Shown here one piece after another: positions 49,474 through 58,143 of a DNA stretch of 64,000 nt. The first letter of the stretch is position 1. Each line of letters opens with the position of its first letter. Location: assembly GCA_035512775.1 (NCBI GenBank), contig DATKDI010000049.1, forward strand, positions 1-64,000. The letters run 5' to 3'. The notes under the pieces were generated by a model. That model was given only the letters and a program-made list of their open reading frames with translations, was not told the DNA's origin and made no database searches. Position numbers and translations under genes: made by a program. The stretch is from JAJNBA01 sp035512775. GTDB taxonomy: Bacteria > Actinomycetota > UBA4738 > HRBIN12.

Positions 49474-50734
49474 TCGCACGGTCACTCGTCGCCGTCCCAA
49501 GGCGGTCGTCGCCGGCGGATCCCACCTGCGTCTCGTCCGCACCGAGGATCTCATGCGCGCGGCGCCCACGCCCGCGGCCGTCACGCGCCGGAACCTCTCG
49601 CTCCTCCTCGTGTCGACCGCGCTCCTCACGGTGATCGGCCTCGTGATGATCCTCTCGGCCGGCTCGATCTCCGCGGTCGAGGGCTACGGCACCAGCTTCT
49701 GGTACTTCAACCGGCAGACGCTGTACGCGGTCGTGGGCGTCGTCGGGCTCGTGGTGACGGCACGCGTGCCGTACGCCTTCTGGCGGCGAGCCGCGATCCC
49801 GATGCTCCTGGCGGTGCTCCCGGTGATGCTGCTGACGCTCCACCCCGCCTTCGGGTCTTCCCTGTACGGCGCCGCCCGCTGGATCGATCTCGGCCCCATC
49901 ACCCTCCAGCCGGCGGAGTTCGCGAAGTTCCTCACGGTCAGCGCGGCCGCCGCGATCTTGTCCCGGCCGTGGAAGCATCTCGACCGTCCTCGGGACGCCT
50001 TCCTGCCACTCGGCCCTCTCGTGGCCGTGGTCGCCGGCATCGTGATGCTGCAGAAGGACCTCGGCACGACCCTCATCATCTGCGGAAGCGTCTTCCTGTT
50101 GCTCTTCGCCGCCGGTCTCCGCCTGCGCCACCTCGCGTGGACCGGACTCGCGGGCGCGGCGGTGATGTCGTTCTTCATCTTCGGGACGGCCTATCGGCGC
50201 ACCCGATTCCTGGAGGCGTGGCTCAACTGGGAGCTGGATCCCAGCGGTGCGGGATGGCAACTGCGTCAGGGCCTGATCGCGCTCGGGTCCGGCGGCTGGC
50301 TCGGGATCGGCCTCGGCAACAGCCGTCAGAAGTGGGACTACCTGCCCAACGCCCACAGCGACTTCGTCTTCGCCGTCCTCGGGGAGGAGCTCGGCCTGAT
50401 CGGCGCGCTGGCGGTCCTGACGCTATTCGGCATGCTGCTCTTCGCCGGTATCCGCATCGCGGTGAACGCACCGGACACGTTCGGCCGGCTGCTCGCCGCG
50501 GGGATCACCGGCTGGATCGGGCTGCAGACCCTCGTGAACCTCGGGGCCGTCACCGGACTCCTGCCGATCACGGGCGTCCCGCTTCCGTTCCTGTCGTTCG
50601 GGGGGACCGCCCTCGTGGTCACGCTCGCCGGGGTGGGTGTCATGGCGAGCGTCGCCCTCGAGGGCGTGCGATCCGCGGAGAGGAGGCACATCCGCGATCG
50701 GCGCCGCCAGGGCGGCGAGGGGAGTCGGCGGTGA
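49466..50734 (+). CDS. ftsW: SEDS peptidoglycan glycosyltransferase FtsW
   Basis: 422 residues with about ten membrane helices after a 45-residue basic N-terminus. SEDS signatures: LLLVSTALLTVIGLVMILSAGS, YGAARWIDLGPITLQPAEFAKF (with the Arg-Trp region), MLQKDLGTTLIICG, GSGGWLGIGLGNSRQKWDYLPNAHSDFVFAVLGEELG and GLLPITGVPLPFLSFGGTALV. It polymerises septal glycan strands with FtsI. The stop overlaps the murG GTG. Confidence 0.95.
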   Translation: MADRTVTRRRPKAVVAGGSHLRLVRTEDLMRAAPTPAAVTRRNLSLLLVSTALLTVIGLVMILSAGSISAVEGYGTSFWYFNRQTLYAVVGVVGLVVTARVPYAFWRRAAIPMLLAVLPVMLLTLHPAFGSSLYGAARWIDLGPITLQPAEFAKFLTVSAAAAILSRPWKHLDRPRDAFLPLGPLVAVVAGIVMLQKDLGTTLIICGSVFLLLFAAGLRLRHLAWTGLAGAAVMSFFIFGTAYRRTRFLEAWLNWELDPSGAGWQLRQGLIALGSGGWLGIGLGNSRQKWDYLPNAHSDFVFAVLGEELGLIGALAVLTLFGMLLFAGIRIAVNAPDTFGRLLAAGITGWIGLQTLVNLGAVTGLLPITGVPLPFLSFGGTALVVTLAGVGVMASVALEGVRSAERRHIRDRRRQGGEGSRR

Positions 50735-51834
50735 GGATCGTGATCGCCGGCGGCGGCACGGCCGGGCACATCTTCCCCTCGATCGCGGTGGCCGACCGTC
50801 TCCGTGAGGGCGGAGCGACGGTCGGATTCATCGGCTCCCCGGCAGGACAGGAGGCCTCGATCGTGCCGGCCGCCGGCTACCGCTTCCATCCCGTGGCCGC
50901 GGCGCCGTTCCGCCGCGAGCTCTCCCTCCGGTCGGCAGCGGCACCGTTCGTGGCGATGCGCTCCGTGGTCACCTCGCGGCCGATCGTGCGTGAGGTGGAC
51001 GCGGTGCTGGGGATGGGCGGACACGCGAGCATCGCGCCGGTCCTCGCAGCGCGCTCGCTCAGGGTCCCCGTGGTCCTGCACGAGCAGAACGCGATCCCGG
51101 GACTCGCCAACCGTCTCCTCGCGAGACTCGCGACGGCGATGGCGCTCACGTTCGAAGACTCGCGCGGTCGGCTCCCTCGGTCCCTCCGCACGGAGGTGAC
51201 GGGGCTCCCCCTCCGCCGGGAGATCCGTGAGGTGGCTGTGCGACGGGACGAGCTCGTCGAGGAGGCGCGACGCGAGTGGGGTCTCGAGCCCGGGCGGACG
51301 ACGCTCCTCGTGACGGGCGGGAGTCAAGGTGCGCTGCACGTGAACCGGACGATCGCGGACGCCATCCCGCTCCTGGCCGGGCGATCCGACCTCCAACTCG
51401 TGGTGCTCACCGGCCCGGCGCACGAGCCGGTGGTCGCCTCGGCCGCGAGCCAGGAGATGGAGCTGATCCTGCGGACCGTGGCGTTCCTCGAACGGATGGA
51501 GCTCGCGCTCGCCGTGGCGGATCTCGCGGTCGCCCGGGCGGGAGCGAACACGATCCACGAGCTCGCGGCCTGCGGGATCCCCTCGATCCTGGTGCCCTAC
51601 CCGCACGCGACCGACGATCATCAGGCGGCGAACGCGAGGGAGCTGGAGCGCGCCGGAGCGGCCGAGGTGTACCCGGATCGCGCGCTGACGCCGGAGGGAC
51701 TGGCGCGCCGGATCCTGTCGCTCACCGGGGACGCGGAACGGCGGACCGTGATGGCCAAGGCGGGGGAGGCGTGGGCCAAGCCCGATGCCGACGAACGCGT
51801 GGCGGAGCTCGTGCGGGAGGTAGCGAGGCGATGA
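50731..51834 (+). CDS. murG: Lipid II synthase (UDP-GlcNAc transferase MurG)
   Basis: 367 residues from GTG 50731. GT28 motifs: IVIAGGGTAGHIFPSIAVADRL, VLGMGGHASIAPVLAA, VVLHEQNAIPGLANRLLA, LLVTGGSQGALHVNRTI, VARAGANTIHELAACGIPSILVPYPHATDDHQAANAREL. It adds GlcNAc to lipid I on the inner membrane face. Overlaps murC by four bases (ATGA). Confidence 0.96.
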   Translation: MRIVIAGGGTAGHIFPSIAVADRLREGGATVGFIGSPAGQEASIVPAAGYRFHPVAAAPFRRELSLRSAAAPFVAMRSVVTSRPIVREVDAVLGMGGHASIAPVLAARSLRVPVVLHEQNAIPGLANRLLARLATAMALTFEDSRGRLPRSLRTEVTGLPLRREIREVAVRRDELVEEARREWGLEPGRTTLLVTGGSQGALHVNRTIADAIPLLAGRSDLQLVVLTGPAHEPVVASAASQEMELILRTVAFLERMELALAVADLAVARAGANTIHELAACGIPSILVPYPHATDDHQAANARELERAGAAEVYPDRALTPEGLARRILSLTGDAERRTVMAKAGEAWAKPDADERVAELVREVARR

Positions 51835-53270
51835 ACAGGACGCCGCTCTATCGGCCGCGGCCGGGCACGATCCCGACGCTCGGCGTACCCTCCCTGCACG
51901 CCGTGCGAACCGTGCACCTGATCGGCGCCGGAGGTGCCGGCATGCGGAACCTCGCTCGGCTCTTCCTGGCCCGCGGCATCGCGGTCACGGGCTCGGACCT
52001 CAAGGACTCCGAGGGGCTGCGAGATCTCGAAGCCGGGGGCGCCCGCATGCGCGTGGGTCACGACGCCGATGCGCTGGGCGACCCCGACGCCGTGGTGATC
52101 TCGAGCGCGATCGCCGAGGAGAACCCGGAGCTCGCCGCCGCTCGTGCCCGGGGCCTCGCCGTGTGGGCGCGTCAGCAAGCGATCGCCGCCTTCGCGGCGG
52201 ACCACCGTTCCATCGCCGTGGCGGGCACGACCGGGAAGACCACGACCACGTCGATGATCGCGACCATCCTCGAACAGGTCGGACTCGACCCGACGTACCT
52301 GATCGGCGGCGACCTGAACGAGAGCGGCAGCGGCGCGCGGGCCGGGGAGAGCGACCTCTTCCTCTTCGAAGCCGACGAGAGTGACGGCTCCTTCCTCCTT
52401 TCCGATCCTTCGATCGGCGTGATGACCAACGTCGAGGTGGACCACGTGGACTTCTATCCGGGCGGGGCGGACGAGCTGCGGCTGGCCTTCGCGGAGTTCT
52501 GCGCGCGCTCGGGCCGGGTCGTCGCCTGTATCGACGACGAAGGGGCTCGCGAGGCCCTGCGCATCGCGGGGGTCGAGCCGATCGGCTACGGGGTCGCCGC
52601 GGATGCGCACGTTCGGCTCACGATCGAGACGCCGGGCCCGGGTGGCGCCCACGGCACGATCGACGTCGACGGTGCCGTCGTGCCGCTGACGCTGCGCGTC
52701 GATGGTGCTCACAACCTGCTGGACGCAGCTGCCGCGATCGCGGTGGGACGCGTCGTCGGTGTCCTCGCCGAGGAGGCCGCGCACGCCCTGTCCACCTTCG
52801 GCGGGATACGCCGTCGCTTCGAACACCGGGGGAGCGTCCGAGGGGCGGAGTTCTACGACGACTACGCGCACGTCCCGACGGAGCTCGCCGTCACCCTCGA
52901 GGTGGCGCGGGCGCGAGCGCCGCTTCGGCTGGTCGCCGTGTTCCAGCCGCACCGGTACTCCCGGACCCAGGCCCTCTGGCGCGAGCTGGGGGCGAGCCTC
53001 GCGGAGGCCGACCTGATCGTCGTGACCGACGTCTACGGCGCGAACCAACGACCGATCCCGGGGGTCACGGGCGAGCTCGTGGTCAACGGCGTGCGTCGCG
53101 CGGCCCCCGAGCGCACGGTGGTCTACGCGCCCCACGGCGAGGATGCGGTCTCCTTCCTCGCTCGAGAGGTGGGCGAGGGCGATCTCGTCATCACGCTCGG
53201 GTGTGGCGACGTGTGGATGCTCGGGGATGCGGCGCTCTCGCGCATCCGGGAGGCCGACGGTGGCTCCTGA
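51831..53270 (+). CDS. murC: UDP-MurNAc:L-alanine ligase
   Basis: 479 residues. Motifs: TVHLIGAGGAGMRNLARLF, ISSAIAEENPEL, IAVAGTTGKTTTTSMIA, FEADESDGSFL, NVEVDHVDFYPG, HNLLDAAAAIAVGRVVG, RRFEHRGSVRGAEFYDDYAHVPTELAVTL and VFQPHRYSRTQAL. It adds the first amino acid to UDP-MurNAc. Ends with an 11-base overlap with murB. Confidence 0.96.
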   Translation: MNRTPLYRPRPGTIPTLGVPSLHAVRTVHLIGAGGAGMRNLARLFLARGIAVTGSDLKDSEGLRDLEAGGARMRVGHDADALGDPDAVVISSAIAEENPELAAARARGLAVWARQQAIAAFAADHRSIAVAGTTGKTTTTSMIATILEQVGLDPTYLIGGDLNESGSGARAGESDLFLFEADESDGSFLLSDPSIGVMTNVEVDHVDFYPGGADELRLAFAEFCARSGRVVACIDDEGAREALRIAGVEPIGYGVAADAHVRLTIETPGPGGAHGTIDVDGAVVPLTLRVDGAHNLLDAAAAIAVGRVVGVLAEEAAHALSTFGGIRRRFEHRGSVRGAEFYDDYAHVPTELAVTLEVARARAPLRLVAVFQPHRYSRTQALWRELGASLAEADLIVVTDVYGANQRPIPGVTGELVVNGVRRAAPERTVVYAPHGEDAVSFLAREVGEGDLVITLGCGDVWMLGDAALSRIREADGGS

Positions 53271-54192
53271 TCTCGCGGATGCGGAGCGCCTCCTCCGCGA
53301 ACGGCTGGGCTCGCGGCTGCGCGTGGGGTTCCCGCTCGCGCCGTTGACGAGCTTCCGGATCGGCGGACCTGCCGCGCTGTTCGTCGAGCCGGAAGACGAC
53401 GCTGCACTCGAAGCGGTCGGACTCGCGGTGGAGCAGACGGGTGTGCCGGTGGTGGTGATCGGCAAGGGATCCAACGTGTTGGTGTCGGACGAAGGGTTCG
53501 CCGGCATCGTGGTGCGCCTGGGTCGCGGGTATCGGTGGGCGGGCCGCGACGGGGACCTGCTCACCGCGGGGGGTGCGATGCCGCTCCCGGCGCTCGCCGG
53601 GATCGCGATGCGACATCGCCTCGCCGGACTCGAGTTCGGGGTCGCGATCCCGGCCAGCCTAGGTGGAGCGGTGAAGATGAACGCCGGTGCGCACGGGCGA
53701 TCGATGTCCGAAGTGATCGAGCGGGTGGACGTCTACTCGCTCGCTCGCCGCGCCCGAGGTTCCCTCTCGGTCGACGAGGCCGGATTCGGCTATCGCCGGT
53801 CGGATCTGCCTCCCGGTGACGTCGTGGTCGCCGCTGTGGCACGGCTCGAGTCCGGCGATGAGCCAGAGATCCGGGCTCGGATGGAGGAGGCGCGCGACTG
53901 GCGGCGGCGCACGCAGCCGCTCGCCGAGCCGAACTGCGGATCGGTCTTCAAGAACCCCGACGGCGACCATGCCGCGAGGCTGATCGAGGCGGCCGGCGCG
54001 AAGGGACTTCGGCTCGGAGGGGCCCAGGTCTCCGAGAAGCACTCGAACTTCATCGTCGCGGGTCCGGGCGCCTCGTCCTCCGACGTGTGGGCGCTGATCG
54101 AACAAGTGCGAGCGCTCGTGGAGTCTCACGGCGGGATCCGACTGGAGACCGAGGTCGAGTTGATGGGAGCCATCGGCGATGCGCAGCGCTGA
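53260..54192 (+). CDS. murB: UDP-N-acetylenolpyruvoylglucosamine reductase
   Basis: 310 residues from the GTG inside the murC end. FAD-binding motifs: PLTSFRIGGPAALFVEPED, VVVIGKGSNVLVSDEGFAGIVVRLG, LAGLEFGVAIPASLGGAVKMNAGAHG, and the catalytic region NCGSVFKNPDGDHAARLIEAAGAKGLRLGGAQVSEKHSNFIV with the Ser acid. It reduces enolpyruvyl-UDP-GlcNAc to UDP-MurNAc. Its placement between murC and ftsQ is unlike Mycobacterium and Streptomyces but common in other phyla. Confidence 0.95.
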   Translation: MAPDLADAERLLRERLGSRLRVGFPLAPLTSFRIGGPAALFVEPEDDAALEAVGLAVEQTGVPVVVIGKGSNVLVSDEGFAGIVVRLGRGYRWAGRDGDLLTAGGAMPLPALAGIAMRHRLAGLEFGVAIPASLGGAVKMNAGAHGRSMSEVIERVDVYSLARRARGSLSVDEAGFGYRRSDLPPGDVVVAAVARLESGDEPEIRARMEEARDWRRRTQPLAEPNCGSVFKNPDGDHAARLIEAAGAKGLRLGGAQVSEKHSNFIVAGPGASSSDVWALIEQVRALVESHGGIRLETEVELMGAIGDAQR

Positions 54193-54925
54193 CAAGGAGC
54201 GGCGGGTCATCCGGCGCTGGACGGTGGCTGCCTTCGCGACGATCCTGGTGGCCACGCTGGCGGTCGCGGCGACGTACACCCCGTTGTTCGCGGCGAGCGA
54301 CATCGAGATCCAGGGATCAGGCGGGATCTCGAGTGCCGATCTTCTCGCCCTGGCTCGCGTGGACGAGGACTCGAACGTGTTCCATCTCGACACCCGCGCG
54401 GTCGAGCGGCGCCTGGAACGCGACCCGCGGATCCTCGAGGCGCGAGTCATCAGGTCGCTCCCGGACGCGCTCAGGATCGAGATCGTCGCTCGGACCCCCG
54501 TCGGCGTGGTGGGCACCGGAGGCGTGGGGACACCGATGGACCTCGTCGGCGCCGACGGCGTCCTGATCGGACCCGCGGGGAACACCGTCGACCTCCCGGC
54601 GCTGCTCGCTCCGGACGGCGGTCCCGTCGGAGCGGGGAGCCTCGCGACCGCGGCGGCCGCGGCGGGCGCCCTCGAGCCGGCGTTGCGCCGCGCCGTGGAC
54701 GCCGTGGTCGTGGCGCCGGACGGCGGAGTGGAGGTCCGGCTCGCGGCCGGGTTCTCCGCTTCCCTCGGAGATGCGTCCGAGCTCACCGCGAAGGCCGCGT
54801 CGCTTGCCGCTCTGCTGGCGTGGGTGCAGGAGCGGGATGTCCGTGTGGTGTCGGCCGATCTGAGCGTGCCGGGGAGCCCCACCGCGAAGCTCGAACAGGG
54901 CTCCACCGCGGTGCCGATCCCCTGA
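54179..54925 (+). CDS. ftsQ: Division protein FtsQ/DivIB
   Basis: 248 residues overlapping murB by 14 bases. A short basic N-terminus (MRSADKERRVIRRW) and one helix (TVAAFATILVATLAVAATY) are followed by the POTRA domain (ASDIEIQGSGGISSADLLALA, NVFHLDTRAVERRLERDPRILEARVIRSLPDALRIEIVARTPVGVV) and the beta domain. It links FtsL/FtsB to the septal synthase. Last gene before a 276-base gap containing the ftsZ promoter. Confidence 0.92.
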   Translation: MRSADKERRVIRRWTVAAFATILVATLAVAATYTPLFAASDIEIQGSGGISSADLLALARVDEDSNVFHLDTRAVERRLERDPRILEARVIRSLPDALRIEIVARTPVGVVGTGGVGTPMDLVGADGVLIGPAGNTVDLPALLAPDGGPVGAGSLATAAAAAGALEPALRRAVDAVVVAPDGGVEVRLAAGFSASLGDASELTAKAASLAALLAWVQERDVRVVSADLSVPGSPTAKLEQGSTAVPIP

Positions 54926-55003
54926 TCCGCCACGCGATGCGCCGCGCGTTCTGATTGTCACGAGTAAGCGCAAGCGAGCGCCCGGGAGGCGTGCCACAAC
55001 TTC

Positions 55004-55032
55004 TTGACGGACCTGCGATTACGAAGTAGGGT
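55004..55032 (+). promoter_or_regulatory. ftsZ promoter (TTGACG - 17 nt - TAGGGT)
   Basis: -35 TTGACG at 55004-55009 and -10 TAGGGT at 55027-55032 with ideal spacing, in the 276-base gap after ftsQ. The leader of about 160 bases contains a locally AT-rich stretch (TAGATATGGTAATAAC near 55051) of unknown role. Confidence 0.65.
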
Positions 55033-55201
55033 CGCTACCTCCACATGAGCTAGATATGGTAATAACGTTCAAGTGGAGCCTTACAGTTCGACCCGTAGTT
55101 GAGCAGGGAACAGCAGTGAGTTCGCATCAACGGTCGACCACAGGTTGCAGTCGGAGGCGGGACCTCCAGGTACGCGGGCCGGGGCCCGGGAGGGAAAGCG
55201 G

Positions 55202-56359
55202 ATGATGATGGACGCTCCTCAGAACTACCTCGCCGTGATCAAGGTCGTGGGCATCGGCGGGGGCGGCGTGAACGCGGTGAACCGGATGATCGAGGCAGGC
55301 CTCCGGGGTGTCGAGTTCACCGCCGTCAACACGGACGCACAGACCTTGCTGATGTCCGACGCCGAGGTGAAGCTCGACATCGGCCGGGAAACGACGCGCG
55401 GTCTGGGCGCCGGCTCGGATCCGGACGTCGGCCGGCACGCAGCGGAGGAGCATGCCGACGAGATCGAGGAGATCCTCAAGGGCGCCGACATGGTGTTCAT
55501 CACCGCCGGCGAGGGCGGGGGCACGGGAACCGGCGGTGCCCCGATCGTGGCGGAGGTCGCGAGGAACCTCGGGGCGCTCACGATCGGCGTCGTGACACGC
55601 CCCTTCGGCTTCGAAGGCCGGAAGCGCGCGACCCAGGCGGACCTCGGGATCACGGAGCTCAAGAAGGCCGTCGACACGCTGATCGTGGTGCCGAACGACC
55701 GGCTCCTGCAGGTGGCCGACGTGAGCATGCCGATGCTCGACGCGTTCCGGATGGCGGACCAGGTCCTCTATCAAGGTGTCGACGGCATCACCTCGCTCAT
55801 CACCACCCCCGGATTGATCAACCTCGACTTCGCCGACGTGAAGTCGATCATGGCAGGCGCCGGGTCCGCACTGATGGGGATCGGCCTCGGGTCCGGACAG
55901 GACCGCGCCACGGAGGCCGCCAAGGCAGCGATCAGCTCCCCGTTGCTGGAGTCCTCGATCGACGGCGCGAAGGGCGTCTTGCTCTCGATCGCCGGTCCGA
56001 CCGACTTGACCCTGCACGAGGTCAACGCGGCGGCGGATGCCATCACGCGCGTCGCCCACCCGGACGCCAACATCATCTTCGGCGCGGTCGTCGACGATGC
56101 CTTGGGCGAGGAGGTGCGCGTCACCGTCGTCGCCGCGGGCTTCGACAAGGTGACGGCCGTCTCCGACAGTCGCTTCGAGAGCCGGCTCTCCCGGCTGCTG
56201 GAGGAACCCACCGACGAAGGAGCCGCGAGCGAAGAGCCGCTTCCGTCGATCCTGGCCGAGGACGACGAAGACCGGGTCTTCACGAGCGGTGAGGGATCCG
56301 CCCCGCTGACCTTCGACGCCGAGGAGGACCTGGACATCCCGGACTTCCTCAAGAGCTGA
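55202..56359 (+). CDS. ftsZ: Cell division GTPase FtsZ
   Basis: 385 residues from the first of three consecutive ATGs (55202), preceded by GGGAGGGAAAG. Tubulin-like motifs: IKVVGIGGGGVNAVNRMI, FTAVNTDAQTL, AGEGGGTGTGGAPIVAEVA (GTP loop), and NLDFADVKSIM (T7 loop for GTP hydrolysis). A variable acidic linker leads to the C-terminal peptide DIPDFLKS, the docking site for SepF. No ftsA is present, so SepF encoded downstream is the likely membrane anchor. A long hairpin follows the stop codon. Confidence 0.97.
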   Translation: MMMDAPQNYLAVIKVVGIGGGGVNAVNRMIEAGLRGVEFTAVNTDAQTLLMSDAEVKLDIGRETTRGLGAGSDPDVGRHAAEEHADEIEEILKGADMVFITAGEGGGTGTGGAPIVAEVARNLGALTIGVVTRPFGFEGRKRATQADLGITELKKAVDTLIVVPNDRLLQVADVSMPMLDAFRMADQVLYQGVDGITSLITTPGLINLDFADVKSIMAGAGSALMGIGLGSGQDRATEAAKAAISSPLLESSIDGAKGVLLSIAGPTDLTLHEVNAAADAITRVAHPDANIIFGAVVDDALGEEVRVTVVAAGFDKVTAVSDSRFESRLSRLLEEPTDEGAASEEPLPSILAEDDEDRVFTSGEGSAPLTFDAEEDLDIPDFLKS

Positions 56360-56385
56360 CGCCCGCCCCGCGCGGCCCTCGAACC

Positions 56386-56453
56386 GGGGCGGGGAGATCC
56401 ACGAGAGGAGGCGCCCTTCCCCCGACTTCTCTCGAAGAGGATCTCCCCGCCCC
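56386..56453 (+). terminator. Long hairpin downstream of ftsZ (terminator or processing element)
   Basis: Perfect 15-bp arms GGGGCGGGGAGATCC (56386-56400) and GGATCTCCCCGCCCC (56439-56453), with an inner CGAGAG/CTCTCG pair (56402-56407, 56429-56434). It is followed by CCTTCGA and no T run, so it may attenuate, stabilise or process the ftsZ mRNA and not simply terminate. Confidence 0.6.
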
Positions 56454-56532
56454 CCTTCGATCTCTCGGCGTGTGTCCGGGCCCGCCAAGGGATGACGATG
56501 GCCGAGTCACGCCACGATCACGAGAGGACACG

Positions 56533-57246
56533 GTGACCGCGGATCGCGGGGAGGTACGTCGCAACGTCGAAGAGGTGCGGTCGCGCATCGCCTCCGCCGC
56601 CACCCGCTCGGGCAGGACCCCCGAGGACGTCTCGCTGATCGCGGTCACGAAGACGGTCGAGATCGAGCAGGTCCGGTGGGCGGTCGAGGCAGGGGTCCGG
56701 GATCTCGGCGAGAATTACGTACAGGAGTTGCGCGACAAGCGGGATGCGATCGACGCCGGCACGTGGCACTTCATCGGCACGCTTCAGTCGAGCACGGCCC
56801 ACCGCGTCGCCGACCATGCCGATGTCGTCCAGACCGTGGCAGGAGAGCGGGCGGCGCGACGGCTCGCAGGCCGCGCCGCCCGCTCCGGCCGCACCCTCGA
56901 CTCGTTGATCGAGGTCGATCTCACGGAAGACCGGACGGGCGTGCCCGCGGCCGAGCTCCCCACATTCGCCGACCTGGTCGCCTCACTCGAAGGCCTTCAC
57001 CTGATCGGTCTGATGACCGTGCCCGCGATCGGGGAGACGGCCGAGGACGCACGCGCCTCCTTCGCCCGGCTGCGTCGGCTCCGCGACGAGATCCGAGAAG
57101 AGCACCCCGACGTGCTGGCATTGTCGATGGGGATGTCGTTGGATTACGAGGTCGCGGTGGAAGAAGGCGCTACCATGGTCCGGATCGGGACGGCTCTGTT
57201 CGGCCCCCGAGCAGCCAGGTCGAGAGATGGGGAGGAACCAACATGA
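56533..57246 (+). CDS. yggS: YggS/PLPBP family PLP-binding protein
   Basis: 237 residues from GTG 56533 (GAGAGGACAC upstream). Motifs: SLIAVTKTVEIEQVRWAVEAGVRDLGENYVQELRDKRD with the PLP-binding Lys, WHFIGTLQSS, LIEVDLTEDRTGVPAAEL, LIGLMTVPAIGE, LSMGMSLDYEVAVEEGATMVRIGTALFG. The family maintains vitamin B6 and amino-acid balance without enzymatic activity of its own. Located, as in many Gram-positives, between ftsZ and sepF, whose ATG overlaps its stop by four bases. The laccase-domain gene often found here in Actinobacteria is absent. Confidence 0.93.
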   Translation: MTADRGEVRRNVEEVRSRIASAATRSGRTPEDVSLIAVTKTVEIEQVRWAVEAGVRDLGENYVQELRDKRDAIDAGTWHFIGTLQSSTAHRVADHADVVQTVAGERAARRLAGRAARSGRTLDSLIEVDLTEDRTGVPAAELPTFADLVASLEGLHLIGLMTVPAIGETAEDARASFARLRRLRDEIREEHPDVLALSMGMSLDYEVAVEEGATMVRIGTALFGPRAARSRDGEEPT

Positions 57247-57710
57247 GCGGCGTGTGGAAGAAGACGCTGAACTATCTCGGTCTGGTCGAGGACGACGAGG
57301 AGTTCGTCGAGGAGCTCCCCGACGTCGAGCCTGCGCCCGTGCGACGGATGCGGCCTCAACCGGTCCGTGAGGTGTCGTCGGAGGCGGAAGGCGTGGTGCG
57401 CACGATCGCTTCGCCGCGCCAGGTGGGTGCGTCGGCGGCGATCCACAAGTCGGAGCCCAAGCGATTCAACGAGGCCCGCGAAGTCGCCGACCGCTTCAAA
57501 GAGGGCACGGCCGTCATCATGAACCTGCAGGGCACCGAGGACTCCACCGCTCGCCGGCTCGTCGACTTCGCCTCCGGTCTCGTCTACGGACTGGACGGCA
57601 AGATCGAGCTCGTGGCGAACCGCGTGTACCTGCTCACACCGGCAGACGTCGAGGTGTCGGCCGAGGAGCGGGAACGCATCGCCGGCGGCGGCTTCTACAA
57701 CCAGTTCTGA
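57243..57710 (+). CDS. sepF: FtsZ membrane anchor SepF
   Basis: 155 residues with GGGGAGGAACC upstream. It starts MSGVWKKTLNYLGLVEDDEE, the short amphipathic membrane-binding helix, followed by a linker and the core domain HKSEPKRFNEAREVADRFKEGTAVIMNL, DSTARRLVDFASGLVYGLDGKIELVANRVYLLTPADVEVS. It tethers FtsZ through its C-terminal peptide and bends the membrane at the septum; essential in Actinobacteria lacking FtsA. Confidence 0.96.
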   Translation: MSGVWKKTLNYLGLVEDDEEFVEELPDVEPAPVRRMRPQPVREVSSEAEGVVRTIASPRQVGASAAIHKSEPKRFNEAREVADRFKEGTAVIMNLQGTEDSTARRLVDFASGLVYGLDGKIELVANRVYLLTPADVEVSAEERERIAGGGFYNQF

Positions 57711-57745
57711 CGACGCTCCGGTCCGAGCGTGGTCCTTCGCACTGC

Positions 57746-57751
57746 TAGCCT
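57746..57751 (+). promoter_or_regulatory. -10 hexamer TAGCCT before yggT
   Basis: TAGCCT, nine bases before the ATG at 57761; no ribosome-binding sequence between (TGCGCGTCG shows none). Confidence 0.4.
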
Positions 57752-57760
57752 TGCGCGTCG

Positions 57761-58045
57761 ATGACGGCAGCCAACGGCAACGACTTCGTGAGCGAGCTCA
57801 TCTGCCTCGTGCTCTTCGTCTTCATGATCCTCTTGTTCATCAGGGTGATCCTCGGCTGGCTCCAGTTCGCGGGCTGGCGGCCGCCGCACTCGGGACCGCT
57901 CCGAGCGGGTTTCGATGTCCTGATCGACGTGACGGAACCGCCACTCCGGCTGCTGCGGAGGATCGTGCCGCCGGCGGGTGTGCTCGACCTCTCGGTGCTG
58001 GTTGCGTTCGTGGTCCTCGTCGTGTTGCGTACAGTGTTCTGTTGA
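57761..58045 (+). CDS. YggT family membrane protein
   Basis: 94 residues with two hydrophobic helices: LICLVLFVFMILLFIRVILGWL and DLSVLVAFVVLVVLRTVF, joined by a loop with GFDVLIDVTEPPLRLLRRIVPP, the YggT signature (TEP-L-P-R-P). Usually found after sepF in Gram-positive dcw clusters; implicated in osmotic adaptation or division-site membrane organisation, without a defined biochemical role. Confidence 0.93.
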   Translation: MTAANGNDFVSELICLVLFVFMILLFIRVILGWLQFAGWRPPHSGPLRAGFDVLIDVTEPPLRLLRRIVPPAGVLDLSVLVAFVVLVVLRTVFC

Positions 58046-58092
58046 GCGGGATGACCGGGACCGATCGGACCAGAGCGGATGAAGAAGGCGAG

Positions 58093-58143
58093 ATGAGGAA
58101 GCCAATGACGGTGAAGAAGCCAATAATGAAGAAGCCAAGATGA
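58093..58143 (+). CDS. 16-residue Lys/Pro leader peptide upstream of divIVA
   Basis: ATG at 58093 (AAGAAGGCGAG upstream) opens a 16-codon frame, MRKPMTVKKPIMKKPR, whose TGA overlaps the divIVA ATG by four bases. The DNA is locally A-rich and repeats GAAGAAGCCAA, unlike the surrounding sequence. It may couple divIVA translation to ribosome passage over Lys/Pro codons, or simply be an ancestral extension of the repeat. Confidence 0.45.
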   Translation: MRKPMTVKKPIMKKPR

